The notes: generated from the letters alone by a model not told the origin. Numbered from the stretch's first letter, positions 46,773 to 57,452 are shown. The stretch is DNA of 64,000 bases from Nocardia transvalensis (GCF_015477765.1 NZ_JADLQQ010000003.1:620001-684000); one strand, 5' to 3'. A program made the numbers and translations.

Positions 46773-49700
46773 TCACCGTCCCGCGTTCGGCGGATTGCAC
46801 ACCTTCCAGCCGTCGGGAGTGTGCTGCAGATCGAAGGTGCGGGCGACTCGGGTCGGATCGGCGTCGGTGTAGACGCTGGCCTGTGCGACGGCCTTGTCGC
46901 CGGTGATCTGGACGGAGTCGACGCCGTCCACCTTCGGAATCTTCCGCTGGTCCACCGCCAGCTTGTGCACGCCGGCGTACTGATCGGCGCCGATGTTCTG
47001 GTAGAAGTCGTGCAGCGTGCCGCACGTGACCGAACGCAGCTCGGTCAGATTGCCGCCCGCCAGCGCATCGGCGTAGCTGCTGATGGCGCCGCGTACCCGA
47101 GCCTCGGGGGAGTTGTCCGGGCGGGTCGCCACCAAACCCACGACGATGGCGATGATCGCGATCACCACGACCGCGGCCGCTCCGCCGAGGAGCAGACGAC
47201 GATCGATGCGCCCGCCTCGGGCTGCAGGCGTATCGGGCTTCGCCGGGGTCTTCGCGGGCCCCGTCGGCGTCACCCGCTTGGGCTGCGCGATCGGTCGCGG
47301 TTCCGCCCCGCGCTGGCCCTGCGCCTGTGGCCGCGCCGAGAGCGGTTGCGCCGGAACCGTCGGCTGAACGTCCGCCGGCGACGGCGCGCTGCCCGCCTGC
47401 CGCGGCTTGGCCGCGGGCCGAACCGACCCTGGCCGTGTCTGATCTCCGGATGGCGCGGCCTGCCCGGGTCCTGAGGCCCCGTGCTGTCCCGGCTTTTTCG
47501 GCCCGGCCCCCGGCCGCGGCGTAACGGGCGGTTTCGTCACCGGTCCGGGCCCACCCGTCGGAGGCATCACCCGATCGGTGCCCTGCTGCCCCGAACCGCC
47601 GCGCCGCTGATCCACCGCCCGCTCTCCGGGCTGCTGAATCGGCAACACCGTGGTGGCCTGATCCGAAGGGTTGGAAACCATCGGCAGCGCCACAGTTTTC
47701 GCATCATCCGCCCCTACACCGCCGGACGGCGAAGCCACCTCCTCAGGCTGCTGCTTCACCTCCCCGACCGGCGTCCTGGGCAACGCCACGGTCTCCGCCT
47801 CGTCCCCCACACCCGCCTGCGGGGAACCCTCGCGCGCCGCAGCAGATTCCGCCGACTGCGCGGATGAGTCTCCGGCCTCTGGTGCGGCCGTTTCCGACTC
47901 CGAACCACCACGCGCTGCCGGCCCACCGGTCACGGACGGTCCCTGCGCCGTGTCCGAGGTTCCCGTCACCGACTCGGGCCGCCGGTCGTCGTCCTGCCCC
48001 GACGTCTCGGCGCCGCGGTCCGTGCGCGGCCCGAACGCCATAGCCGCCGAACCCGTTTCCGGCCGTTGCCCTCGCGTCACCCCAGCCCTGCCGCCACCTT
48101 CGGCCGCATCGGGACGCTGTCCTTGCCCAGGCGCGGGCTCGGCCCGGCCGACGCCGGTTCGTCCGGCCACCTTGGGGCTGGACTCCGTCCGTGGTCGGAA
48201 GGCCGCAGTGGCCGAGCCGGTTTCGGATCCGGTCGAATCCTGTCCCGGCCCGTTGCCGCCTTCGCCCGCCGCCTGTCCGGGCTCCTTGGTGCCGGACCCC
48301 GCCCTCGATTCGTATGCCGCGGCCGCCGAGCCTTTTTCGGCCCTGGTCGAATCCGGGCTGCCCGAGGCGGACGGCCGCTGTGTTCGTGCGGGTTCGGATC
48401 CCGACCCACCGGTGCCGGATTCCGTCGGTCCGGCGGCAGTTCGTTCGGGTGGGGGTGTTGCCCCGGGGCGCTGTCCTTGCCCAGGAGAGGATTCGGCTCC
48501 CGTCCGTGGTCCGAACGCTGCCGTGGCCGGGCCTGTTTCGGTCCCAGTGGAACCTGATCCGCCCGGGGTGGACGGCCGCTGTGTGCGTGTGGGTTCCGAT
48601 CCCGACCTCCCAGTTCCGGGCCCCGTCGAGTCGGCGAAGGGTTGTCCGGACGGCGTCGTCTCGGACCTGCCGCCTTCGGTCGCGCCGGGCTGTTGCCGTT
48701 GCCCCAGCGCGGATTCGGTCCGTCCGCCGCTGGGCTGTTCGGGGTTGGCGCCCGTCCGTGGTCCGAAGGCTGCGGTGGCCGAGCCTTTTTCGGTTCCGGT
48801 CGAGCTCTGGCCACCCGGGGTTTGCGTGGGTTCCGATCCCGGCCTATCGGTGCCGGAGGGCACCGATCCGGCGGAGGTTCGTCCGGAGGACGGTATTTCC
48901 CCAGGCCTGTTGGCGCCTTCGGTCGTGCCGGGCTGCTGTCGTTGTCCGAGCGCGGATTCGGTACGCCCGCCGGCCAATCGTCCGGGCAGCTTGGGGTCGG
49001 CCCCCGGGCGTGGTCCGAATGCCGCCGTGGCTGCGCCTGTTTCGGCGCCCGGTGAGCCTGGACCGGCCGGGGCGTCCGGCCGCTGTCCTTGTGCGGGGGT
49101 CGATCCCGGGTGGGCGGTGCCTCCGGCGCCTTGTTCCGGTGTCTCGGGGTCGGTCCCGGTATGCGGGCCGAATGCTGCCGTGGCCGCGCCTGTCGGTGCG
49201 GGGGCGCCGAGCCGTCCCGGCGCGGCCGGTCGGTTCGACTGGCCGGGGGAGCCAGTGGTGCCCTCGCCCCGGGGCGGATCCGATTCGGCCGTGCCGGGCG
49301 TCCGTGTGAACGTTGAACGGATGGGCTCGAATACCGATCCGGGGCGGCCGAGACCGGCGCGTTCGGAGTTCGCTCCCGTGGCGCCTTCGGCCGCGGTCTT
49401 CGAACCCGGAGCGGCATCCGGGCTATCGGACTTGGCGGACTCCCCCGGCCTCGCCTGCTCGGGCGCGGTGGGATTCGTGCCCGGACCGGACACCGAAGGA
49501 GCCGCAGGCGAACCGGTCCCGGTGACAGGGCCCAACCGGCCCGGCCGGACCTGCGGCGCCGGAGAGGTCGAACCAGGCTGTCCCGCGGCGACTCCCGCCC
49601 CACCCGGTGCGCCGATGCCGCCTTGCGGTTGTGGTTGCGCCGCCGGTCGCTGTCCGGGTGTGCCCGGACCACCCGGGACTCGCCCCGTATTCGAGCTGGG

Positions 49701-50597
49701 CTCGCCGGAGGCCGAGGATGCCGCCCCGGGACGGGCCCTGGCCGAACCTGCCTGCCCTGCAGGGGATTCGGTGCGGTCGGGTGTGCTGGTGTCGGCTTGC
49801 GGTTGGGTCGGCAGTCGCTGACCGGGTGTGCCCTGCTGTCCCGCAGCGGATCCCGTGCCGCCGGATGCGCCGCCTGGCGGCACCGGCAGACGTTGTGCGG
49901 GCGCGCCTGGTCGGCCCGGGGCAGGTGCCGTTCCGGAACTGGTCGGATCTGCCTGTCCCGCAGGGGAGTCTGCGCTACCCGGCCTTGCGGTGGAGCCCTT
50001 CGATTGTGGCTGCGCCGGTGACGGAATCGGTCGGGTGGGCGCGGGCGCCGCGGATTCCGGCTGAGGGCGGCCTGTCGACGAGCCCTGAGAGGTTGGTGCG
50101 GCGAATCGGCCCGGGGTCGGCGGCTGCGCGCCACCGGATTGTGGTGAGTTCTGCCCGGCCGAACCGCCGCTGCTCGAGCCCGATGCGGTGGTCGGGCCCG
50201 GCCGGCCGGTTCCGAAGTGCGGCGGACGAGACTGCGGGCCCGGGGTGGGGCCGGGGCGGCCGGTGGCGGGCATGCCGGGCCGAGGAGTTGCGGACGGACC
50301 CTGCGCGCCGGGTCGGATCGGCGCGGTGGGTGCATTCCCGGGCCGAGGCGGGGCGGGCGGGGGAGCGACGGGTGGCCGCCCGCTCGGCCCCTGCTTCTGC
50401 TCGGGCTTACCGATGAACCGAGTCGGCGACCCGCTCTCGCGCGTGATGCGGTCGGTCGCGGCCTGCTCGCGCGAGATGCGCTGGGTCTGTCCGGCGTCGG
50501 AGGTCGTGGGTTCGGGGCCTGCGGAGGGACGCTGCTCGGCACCGGCGGAGCCCGATTGCGGCTGCCGGTCGGGCTTCTGGTCGTTCGGGTCGGTCAC
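46773..50597 (-). CDS. Giant Pro/Thr/Gly-rich repeat membrane protein, Rv0361-like C-terminus
   Basis: 1274 residues from GTG 50597. About 1080 residues of Pro/Gly/Ser/Thr/Ala-rich low-complexity sequence precede one membrane helix (RRLLLGGAAAVVVIAIIAIVVGLVATR) and a ~115-residue external domain (SPEARVRGAISSYADALAGGNL...FDLQHTPDGWKVCNPP) resembling DUF4878/Rv0361-type domains. The repeat region contains at least seven copies of a GSATAAFGPRTG-like unit and many QRP/GRP motifs. Position beside DUF3151 matches Rv0361, which is only ~275 residues. The long cytoplasmic tail is an expansion. Frameshifts from assembly are possible but the frame is continuous. Confidence 0.75.
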   Translation of the reverse strand: MTDPNDQKPDRQPQSGSAGAEQRPSAGPEPTTSDAGQTQRISREQAATDRITRESGSPTRFIGKPEQKQGPSGRPPVAPPPAPPRPGNAPTAPIRPGAQGPSATPRPGMPATGRPGPTPGPQSRPPHFGTGRPGPTTASGSSSGGSAGQNSPQSGGAQPPTPGRFAAPTSQGSSTGRPQPESAAPAPTRPIPSPAQPQSKGSTARPGSADSPAGQADPTSSGTAPAPGRPGAPAQRLPVPPGGASGGTGSAAGQQGTPGQRLPTQPQADTSTPDRTESPAGQAGSARARPGAASSASGEPSSNTGRVPGGPGTPGQRPAAQPQPQGGIGAPGGAGVAAGQPGSTSPAPQVRPGRLGPVTGTGSPAAPSVSGPGTNPTAPEQARPGESAKSDSPDAAPGSKTAAEGATGANSERAGLGRPGSVFEPIRSTFTRTPGTAESDPPRGEGTTGSPGQSNRPAAPGRLGAPAPTGAATAAFGPHTGTDPETPEQGAGGTAHPGSTPAQGQRPDAPAGPGSPGAETGAATAAFGPRPGADPKLPGRLAGGRTESALGQRQQPGTTEGANRPGEIPSSGRTSAGSVPSGTDRPGSEPTQTPGGQSSTGTEKGSATAAFGPRTGANPEQPSGGRTESALGQRQQPGATEGGRSETTPSGQPFADSTGPGTGRSGSEPTRTQRPSTPGGSGSTGTETGPATAAFGPRTGAESSPGQGQRPGATPPPERTAAGPTESGTGGSGSEPARTQRPSASGSPDSTRAEKGSAAAAYESRAGSGTKEPGQAAGEGGNGPGQDSTGSETGSATAAFRPRTESSPKVAGRTGVGRAEPAPGQGQRPDAAEGGGRAGVTRGQRPETGSAAMAFGPRTDRGAETSGQDDDRRPESVTGTSDTAQGPSVTGGPAARGGSESETAAPEAGDSSAQSAESAAAREGSPQAGVGDEAETVALPRTPVGEVKQQPEEVASPSGGVGADDAKTVALPMVSNPSDQATTVLPIQQPGERAVDQRRGGSGQQGTDRVMPPTGGPGPVTKPPVTPRPGAGPKKPGQHGASGPGQAAPSGDQTRPGSVRPAAKPRQAGSAPSPADVQPTVPAQPLSARPQAQGQRGAEPRPIAQPKRVTPTGPAKTPAKPDTPAARGGRIDRRLLLGGAAAVVVIAIIAIVVGLVATRPDNSPEARVRGAISSYADALAGGNLTELRSVTCGTLHDFYQNIGADQYAGVHKLAVDQRKIPKVDGVDSVQITGDKAVAQASVYTDADPTRVARTFDLQHTPDGWKVCNPPNAGR

Positions 50598-50679
50598 GCG
50601 CTACCCCTCGCTCAACGTCAACAGTGAACTCCGACGGCCAGCCTAACGAGCATTTCCGGCATCGGTGCACAATGAGCCC

Positions 50680-51135
50680 ATGACCTCCTTCGGTGATCTG
50701 CTCGGACCGCAGCCGGTATTGCTTCCCGAAAACTCCGAAGCGGAGGAGGCGCTGCTCGACAATCAGGACCCCGTGCAGGTGGCCGCCGCACACCCGACGG
50801 CCTCGATCGCGTGGGCCCAGCTTGCCGAGGATGCGCTGGCCCGCGCCGAGGCCGACGCCTCGGTGACCGAAGCCACCGTGAGCTACGACGTCATCGCCGC
50901 CTACGCCTTCGCCCGCACCGGTTACCACCGCGGCCTGGACCTGCTACGCCGCAACGGCTGGAAGGGCTTCGGCCCGGTGCCGTGGAGCCACGAGCCCAAT
51001 CGCGGCTTCCTGCGCAGCGTCGGCGCACTGGCTCGCGCCGCGAAAGCCGTCGGTGAGAACGACGAGTACGCCCGCTGCCTGGACCTGCTCGAGGATTGCG
51101 ATCCGCGGGCCGCGGCCGAACTCGGCCTGGACTGA
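50680..51135 (+). CDS. DUF3151 family protein (Rv0360c-like)
   Basis: 151 residues from ATG 50680. Conserved DUF3151 core: LLGPQPVLLPENSEAEEALL, AAHPTASIAWAQLAEDAL, YAFARTGYHRGLDLLRRNGWKGFGPVPWSHEPNRGFLRSVGALARAA. Helical, soluble. Function unknown; conserved across mycolate actinobacteria at this locus. Divergent from the Pro-rich membrane protein gene, 82 bp between starts. Confidence 0.85.
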   Translation: MTSFGDLLGPQPVLLPENSEAEEALLDNQDPVQVAAAHPTASIAWAQLAEDALARAEADASVTEATVSYDVIAAYAFARTGYHRGLDLLRRNGWKGFGPVPWSHEPNRGFLRSVGALARAAKAVGENDEYARCLDLLEDCDPRAAAELGLD

Positions 51136-51149
51136 GCCGACAGGTCGAC

Positions 51150-52301
51150 TTGGCTCTCCCCACCACGATCAGCGTCGAGGCGGTCCGCGAAGGCGGTAAA
51201 CAGCGCGTGCGCAACGGCCTGGGTCGCCTGCGCAGATCCGCGCTCCCCATAGTCCAGTGCGCGGTGGGCGCGGCGCTCGCCTGGTTCGTCGCGCATCGCC
51301 TGATCGGCCATCCGCAGCCGTTCTTCGCGCCCATGGCGGCGATCATCTCGATCGGTGTCTCGTTCGGAGCACGGCTGCGCCGCTCGGTGGAGCTGGTGGC
51401 GGGCGTCGCAGTCGGCATCGGCATCGGCGATCTGTTCATCTCCCGGGTCGGCACCGGCGCCTGGCAGATCGCCCTGGTGGTCGCGGTCGCCATGGCGACG
51501 GCCGTCTTCCTCGACGGCGGCGCGGTCATTCCCATGCAGTCGGCCAGTTCGGCGGTCCTGGTGGCCACGCTCATGCCCCCGCACAGCGGCGGCGGCACCA
51601 ACCGCATGATCGATGCGCTCGTCGGTGGTCTGGTCGGCATCGTGGTGGTGGCCGTCATCCCCTTGCATCCGGTGCGCCGGGCCCGCCAGCAGGCCGCCGA
51701 CATCCTCGCGGTGGTGAGCAAGGCGCTGCTCGAATGCGCCGACGGGCTGCACGAGCAGGACCCCGAAAAGATCCGGCGCGCCCTGGAATCCGCGCGCGGC
51801 ACCCAACCGCAGATCGACGGGCTGCGCAGTGCACTAGAGGGCGGCCGCGAGGTCAGCCGCCTGTCCCCGCTGTACTGGAACTCCCGATCGAGGCTGGAAC
51901 TGATCCGGGTCGCGGCCGATCCGCTGGACAACGCCGTGCGCAACACCCGCGTGCTGCTGCGGCGCGCGCTCACCCTGGTGCGCGACGACGAGATCCTCCA
52001 TCCCCAACTTGTCGAGGAGGTGGAGGCGCTCGGCAAGGCCGCCGACGTGGTGCGCCGCTATATGCTCGCCGATCCGGGGGAACAGCCCGACGCCGCGGAG
52101 GCGACGCGGGTGCTGCGCCGAGTCGCCAAGGGCGCCACGAAGGATCTCGTCGACGGCGCGGGATTGTCGGCGCATGTGGTGTTCGCGCAGCTGCGTTCGA
52201 TCGTGGTGGATCTGATGCAGGTCTGCGGCGTGAAGCGGTTGTCGGCGATCGCGCTGCTTCCGCCCACCGTCGCACATCCGTATGTGACTCCCCAGGATTG
52301 A
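51150..52301 (+). CDS. FUSC-family membrane protein
   Basis: 383 residues from TTG 51150 (an upstream in-frame start overlaps the DUF3151 gene). Hydrophobic N-terminal module (LPIVQCAVGAALAWFVAHRLIG, MAAIISIGVSFGA, VAVGIGIGDLFI, VVAVAMATAVFL, LVATLMPPH, ALVGGLVGIVVVAVIPLHPVR) typical of FUSC/aromatic-acid exporter proteins, then a long cytosolic helical domain (~180-370). Substrate unknown. Start codon uncertain. Confidence 0.78.
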   Translation: MALPTTISVEAVREGGKQRVRNGLGRLRRSALPIVQCAVGAALAWFVAHRLIGHPQPFFAPMAAIISIGVSFGARLRRSVELVAGVAVGIGIGDLFISRVGTGAWQIALVVAVAMATAVFLDGGAVIPMQSASSAVLVATLMPPHSGGGTNRMIDALVGGLVGIVVVAVIPLHPVRRARQQAADILAVVSKALLECADGLHEQDPEKIRRALESARGTQPQIDGLRSALEGGREVSRLSPLYWNSRSRLELIRVAADPLDNAVRNTRVLLRRALTLVRDDEILHPQLVEEVEALGKAADVVRRYMLADPGEQPDAAEATRVLRRVAKGATKDLVDGAGLSAHVVFAQLRSIVVDLMQVCGVKRLSAIALLPPTVAHPYVTPQD

Positions 52302-52577
52302 GTCCGCGCGCAGGCCCTGAGTAGGAGCCCCGCGTGATCTTCGGGTAGTTCACTACTCGTGTTCCCGGCCCGCGCCGTCCGTAGGTTCAATGGTGACCGC
52401 GCCGACGAGGGGTGGTGCGGTTGAACTTCGCGGGGGCAGCGGATGCCTGTCGGCCATGGGGTGTGATGGCCGGTACCGGGTCCGGCGTTCGCGCCCACGC
52501 GAAGCCGGGCCGCTCGGTTTCAGCCGAGTAGATCGAGCGGCCCACCTTCCATCGGGCGGACTACCGGTCGGTCGGGG

Positions 52578-53375
52578 CTACTGGTACAGCGAGGTCCAGA
52601 ACGCAACGAGGCGATACCCCGCACCGACCCATCCCGAATCCACGCCGGACAGGTCGAACAGCCCGTTCACGAGGCCGTAGAAGGCATCCCGCGCCGGCGG
52701 CAAGCCCCACAGGAGTGCGAACAGCAGCAGCACGCCGAACGGTTTGATCTGATCGAGCGAACGCCGGGTCTGATAGCTCAGCGACGGCTCGATAATCCCG
52801 TATCCGTCCGTGCCCGGAATGGGGATCAGATTCAGCACGGTCGCCGTGACCTGCAGAAACGCCAGGAAGGTCAGCCCGTACCAGAACGCGGAATGCGTGT
52901 CGTCCGAGCCGAACAGCCGCACGATGACCAGCAGCACCACCGCGCACACCGCATTCACGGCCGGTCCCGCCGCGCTGATCACCCGCTGGGTGCGGGGTGA
53001 GAACAGATGGGGATGCACGTACACCGCACCGCCCGGCAGGGCGAACCCGCCCAGCGCGATGAACAGCATCGGCAACCCGATCGACAGCAGCGGGTGACTG
53101 TATTTCAACGGGTTCAGCGTCAGATACCCGCGCAGCTCCACCTCGCGGTCACCGGCCCGCCAGGCACTGTAGGCATGCCCGAATTCGTGCAGGCACACGC
53201 TGACGATCCAGCCGAACACCACCATGACGAAGACGCCCAATTTCGCCTGCGCCGAGGCTCGCTCGGCATACCAGGCGAGCACCGCGCCGCCCGCCGTGAT
53301 CGCCACGATCAACAGGAACACCGGGCTGGGGCGTACCGCGCCCCTCATGCGGCGGGCGTCGAACGAGCGGTTCAT
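52578..53375 (-). CDS. Site-2-type M50 metalloprotease (Rv0359-like)
   Basis: 265 residues from ATG 53375, overlapping the upstream gene by 4 bp. Catalytic HEFGH in VCLHEFGHAYSAW, and NLIPIPGTDG near the C-terminal active-site motif (NXXPXXXXDG), inside a multi-helix membrane fold. It cleaves within membranes; substrate unknown. No PDZ domain is present. Partner gene immediately upstream suggests a two-component unit. Confidence 0.88.
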   Translation of the reverse strand: MNRSFDARRMRGAVRPSPVFLLIVAITAGGAVLAWYAERASAQAKLGVFVMVVFGWIVSVCLHEFGHAYSAWRAGDREVELRGYLTLNPLKYSHPLLSIGLPMLFIALGGFALPGGAVYVHPHLFSPRTQRVISAAGPAVNAVCAVVLLVIVRLFGSDDTHSAFWYGLTFLAFLQVTATVLNLIPIPGTDGYGIIEPSLSYQTRRSLDQIKPFGVLLLFALLWGLPPARDAFYGLVNGLFDLSGVDSGWVGAGYRLVAFWTSLYQ

Positions 53376-54103
53376 CGCACCAGCATCCAGGTTTCGTGAT
53401 GGCGGTAGAAGCTCGACCGCGGCACCGTACGGTCACCGGCGATACCGTCGCGGGTCACCACCGCACCCGGGGTGCCGAGCTGGACCGCGCGTCCGGCCAC
53501 CCACCGCCTCTTGCGCAATCCGCGCTGCACCGACGCGCGAATCCCGGGCAGCTCCAGGGTCGGCGAAACATGCAGTGCCGTAACCCTTCCCGTGAACAAC
53601 CGCACATCGTCGACGTAGGCTTCGCCCTCGAGTTTCTCGCCGTCGCCCCCGGTGATCGTGGCGCGGCCGACCAGCACCTTGCCGGTGTCGTCGCGGATCA
53701 GCGGCGTCGGCGTGGGCTTACCCTCCAGCGCGCGCTTGGCGGCCGACGATCCCGTGCCGAGCTGATAGGCCCGCGAGCCGTAGGTGCGGTCGACGGGCAC
53801 GTACCCGATCTCGACATTGAGCCGTTCGGTGCGCAGCAGATGAGTGAGCACCGCGGCCAGGCCCGCGTCCTCGCCGAGCACGATCAGCCGCGGCAGGCTG
53901 TCGGCGGCCAGCACCGGCAGCAGTTCGTCCAGTTCGACCGGATCCGGAATGGCCGCGGTCTGTGTGGTCGGCAGCGATGCGAGCGCGATCGGCACCGGAG
54001 CACCGTTGCAGCGGAGAACATGGGTACTCAACTGCGGTACACCCTCCTCGGAACAGACAACCTCATCGTCCTCGCTGCGCTCGGCGAACCCTGCCGGGCC
54101 CAC
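53372..54103 (-). CDS. Rv0358-like protein coupled to the M50 protease
   Basis: Up to 243 residues; a TTG start at 54031 with an upstream AGGAGG-like site would give 219. An N-terminal alpha/beta part (PRLIVLGEDAGLAAVLTHLLRTERLNVEIGYVPVDR) is followed by a beta-rich half (KVLVGRATITGGDGEKLEGEAYVDDVRLFTGRVTALHV; GIAGDRTVPRSSFYRHHETW). It is not clearly a known enzyme. It overlaps the protease start by 4 bp (ATGA), so coupled translation is likely. Confidence 0.6.
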   Translation of the reverse strand: MGPAGFAERSEDDEVVCSEEGVPQLSTHVLRCNGAPVPIALASLPTTQTAAIPDPVELDELLPVLAADSLPRLIVLGEDAGLAAVLTHLLRTERLNVEIGYVPVDRTYGSRAYQLGTGSSAAKRALEGKPTPTPLIRDDTGKVLVGRATITGGDGEKLEGEAYVDDVRLFTGRVTALHVSPTLELPGIRASVQRGLRKRRWVAGRAVQLGTPGAVVTRDGIAGDRTVPRSSFYRHHETWMLVR

Positions 54104-54266
54104 CTCCGGCTGCCACCATAGCTCTGTTTATTAGGGCTCGCTCCGCTCGACGCGAGGAACCCCCCGGTTGTCGGGTCCGCCACAAACAGGACATGTGCAC
54201 TCCGAACGGCAGGTCACCCATCCATTAGACTGTGCTCCCGGCCACCGCCTCGGAAACGGCAGGTAG

Positions 54267-55601
<1,335 letters not shown>

Positions 55602-55603
55602 CA

Positions 55604-55680
55604 CAGCCGCACCCCGCGCCGACATCCGCACCCTGTGCAGGCCCTGGACGGGGTGCGGGTGCGGATAAGGGGTGCGGCTG
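55604..55680. terminator. Nested-hairpin intergenic element, copy B
   Basis: Outer arms CAGCCGCACCCC and GGGGTGCGGCTG pair exactly; inner arms ATCCGCACCC (55624-55633) and GGGTGCGGAT (55657-55666) pair exactly; the apical part contains CAGGCCCTGGA. It begins 2 nt after the purA stop and ends 6 nt before the stop of the convergent MocR-type gene, the same spacing as copy A. Confidence 0.75.
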
Positions 55681-55686
55681 CTGGTG

Positions 55687-57189
55687 TCAGTAGCAGGTCA
55701 ACGGCGCCAGCGGGTTTGCGGCGTGGGGGGTGAGCGCGGCGTAGGCGGCGGCTATCGACTTGACCGCCAGGCGGAGGTCGGGTTCCTCGACGGTGTAGGG
55801 GAGGCGGAGGAAGCGTTCGAAGGCGCCCTGGACGCCGAAGCGGGGACCGGCGGCGAGGAGGACGCCGTGGTTGGGGGCCGTGGCGGCCAGCGCGCTCGAC
55901 ACCGGGGCGGGGAGTTGGACCCACAGCGACATGCCACCGGCCCCGGGAACCGCACGCCAGTCGGGGAGCTCCTCGGCAAGGGCGTCGAGCAGTGTGGCTC
56001 GGCGACTGCGCAATTGGTCGCGGCGGCGGGCCAGGATGGTGTCGGCGTGCTCGAGCAGATATCCGGTGGCCAGCTGATCCATCACCGGGGTGCCCAGATC
56101 CATGCTGGACCGGCTGCCCAGCAGCTTGGTGATCAGCGACTGGTTGGTCCGGATCCAGCCGACCCGCAGGCCGCCCCAGAACGACTTCGACGCCGAGCCG
56201 ATCGTCACGATCTCCGCGCCGCGCGCGAAAGCCGCTGCGGGCGGGGGATCGTCGCCGTCGAGCTGCTGATCCACCATGGATTCGTCGACGATCACCGTCA
56301 TACGGGTCTCGCGGGCGATGGCGGCCAGTTCGGCACGGCCGTCGGCATCCATCAGCAACCCTGTCGGATTGTTGAAGTCGGGCACCAGATATGCCGTACT
56401 CGCCGCGGTTTGCCGTGCGGCACTGCGGATTCCGTCCAGATCCCACCCGACGTCGGGATGCTCCGGCCGCAGCGGCACCGGCACGGGCCGGGCGCCCACA
56501 TCGCGAATCGCCTCGATGGCATTGGGGTAGGTGGGGTGATCGATCAGGACCCGCTCGGCCGGTGCGGTGAGCACATTGAGCAGCAGCCGCAGCCCGTGTT
56601 GGGCGCCGAGGGTGACCAGGATCTGATCGGGATCGGTGGGCAGCCCGCGCTCGGTGTAGCGCCGCGCGATAGCCTCGCGCAGGGTCAGCACACCGACCGG
56701 GTCCATGCCGTGGGTACCGAGATAGATCGGAAGTCCTTGTAGCGCAAAGGAATACGCATCCGTCATCTCCGGCGGCGCGGACATGGCGGCATAGGTCAGG
56801 TCGATGGTGGGCAGTTCACCCGGTGACATCATCGCGAGGATGCTGCGGGTCGGCTTGGTGCCGTCGTGCTTCACGCTGGCCGGTAGCGCCACCGTGCTGC
56901 GCGAGCCCTGCCGGCTGAGCAGATAGCCATGTTCGCGCAGCAGCGTATAGGCGGAGGTCACCGTCGTGCGGCTGACGCCGAGTGTCGTGGCCAGATCGCG
57001 TTCGCTGGGCAGGGCGACCCCGAGCGGGGCGCGGCCGTCGTGGATCAGCAGCCGAATGCCCTCGGCCAGAGCCAGATACGCGGGTCGAGCCGACCGGCGG
57101 GCGGCCCCGTCCTCCGCGCCGGTGTCGTCGTGGCGCCACCGGCCGAGGTCTCGGGTCAGGGTCGCCGCGCTGATCACTCGTGTCGCCAT
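55687..57189 (-). CDS. MocR/PdxR-type regulator (GntR helix-turn-helix + aminotransferase fold)
   Basis: 500 residues from ATG 57189 (frame open upstream, but this ATG fits the family). N-terminal winged helix (LPSERDLATTLGVSRTTVTSAYTLLREHGYLLSRQGSRS), then a fold-type I aminotransferase domain with the PLP-binding Lys in IGSASKSFWGGLRVGW (about residue 330) and NNPTGLLMDADGR. MocR proteins bind PLP or amino-acid adducts. It is divergent from two small membrane-protein genes whose control region carries repeated CTGGAC half-sites of the type recognised by MocR regulators such as TauR. The regulated pathway is unknown. Confidence 0.85.
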   Translation of the reverse strand: MATRVISAATLTRDLGRWRHDDTGAEDGAARRSARPAYLALAEGIRLLIHDGRAPLGVALPSERDLATTLGVSRTTVTSAYTLLREHGYLLSRQGSRSTVALPASVKHDGTKPTRSILAMMSPGELPTIDLTYAAMSAPPEMTDAYSFALQGLPIYLGTHGMDPVGVLTLREAIARRYTERGLPTDPDQILVTLGAQHGLRLLLNVLTAPAERVLIDHPTYPNAIEAIRDVGARPVPVPLRPEHPDVGWDLDGIRSAARQTAASTAYLVPDFNNPTGLLMDADGRAELAAIARETRMTVIVDESMVDQQLDGDDPPPAAAFARGAEIVTIGSASKSFWGGLRVGWIRTNQSLITKLLGSRSSMDLGTPVMDQLATGYLLEHADTILARRRDQLRSRRATLLDALAEELPDWRAVPGAGGMSLWVQLPAPVSSALAATAPNHGVLLAAGPRFGVQGAFERFLRLPYTVEEPDLRLAVKSIAAAYAALTPHAANPLAPLTCY

Positions 57190-57190
57190 G

Positions 57191-57250
57191 CAGGCCAGTA
57201 TTGTCTCGGTGGATATGTATTTCAAGTCCAGCTGACTGAACGATGAGCCC
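57191..57250. promoter_or_regulatory. Control region copy 1 (MocR array)
   Basis: Lies 60 bp before ATG 57251. It starts CAGGCCAGTA, contains GGTGGATATG, and carries GTCCAG at 57226-57231. An equivalent block lies at 57453-57512 with 35 of the first 50 bases identical and identical distance to the next ATG. Confidence 0.7.
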
Positions 57251-57424
57251 ATGCTCGCACTTCTGCTTATCGGGGTGGTCATCACCGTGGCGGTCGCGGT
57301 CGTCCGCGACTACGCGCCGAGACCCGGGGAACGCACGGCCTTTCGCAGTGCGAGCCTGCGTGTGCGCCACTCGCTCACGGACTGGGGTGCCGCTCGTATG
57401 GTCGAGGGCGAAGAGGTCCAGTAG
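57251..57424 (+). CDS. 57-residue single-helix membrane protein
   Basis: MLALLLIGVVITVAVAVVRD forms one membrane helix, followed by YAPRPGERTAF, a basic region and a short tail with LTDWGAARMVEGEEV. It is too short for most gene-finders. It resembles the N-terminus of the next gene (YAPTREQRAAELL... MSDWS), so the pair looks like a tandem duplication together with its control region. Start and end are clear; function unknown. Confidence 0.6.
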   Translation: MLALLLIGVVITVAVAVVRDYAPRPGERTAFRSASLRVRHSLTDWGAARMVEGEEVQ

Positions 57425-57436
57425 GAAAAACTGGAC
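57416..57436. promoter_or_regulatory. GTCCAGT-N7-ACTGGAC operator-like palindrome
   Basis: Perfect 7-bp inverted repeat with a 7-bp spacer, spanning the stop codon of the 57251 gene. A CTGGACCTGTGA half extends 3'. Fits a MocR/TauR-like half-site family. Confidence 0.6.
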
Positions 57437-57452
57437 CTGTGAGGGGTGACCC

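Noticed and set aside
47671..49821. Plus-strand open frame of 716 codons inside the Pro-rich membrane protein gene
   Set aside because: Its translation is low-complexity and lacks domain signatures, while the minus-strand frame has a membrane helix and a known C-terminal domain. Repetitive GC-rich DNA keeps several frames open.
48077..50542. Minus-strand 821-codon frame overlapping the same gene in another phase
   Set aside because: Arg/Pro-rich artefact of the repeats, with no start signal or domain.
52390..52680. 96-codon plus-strand frame in the FUSC-M50 gap
   Set aside because: No ribosome site, and it runs into the M50 gene antisense; no recognisable content.
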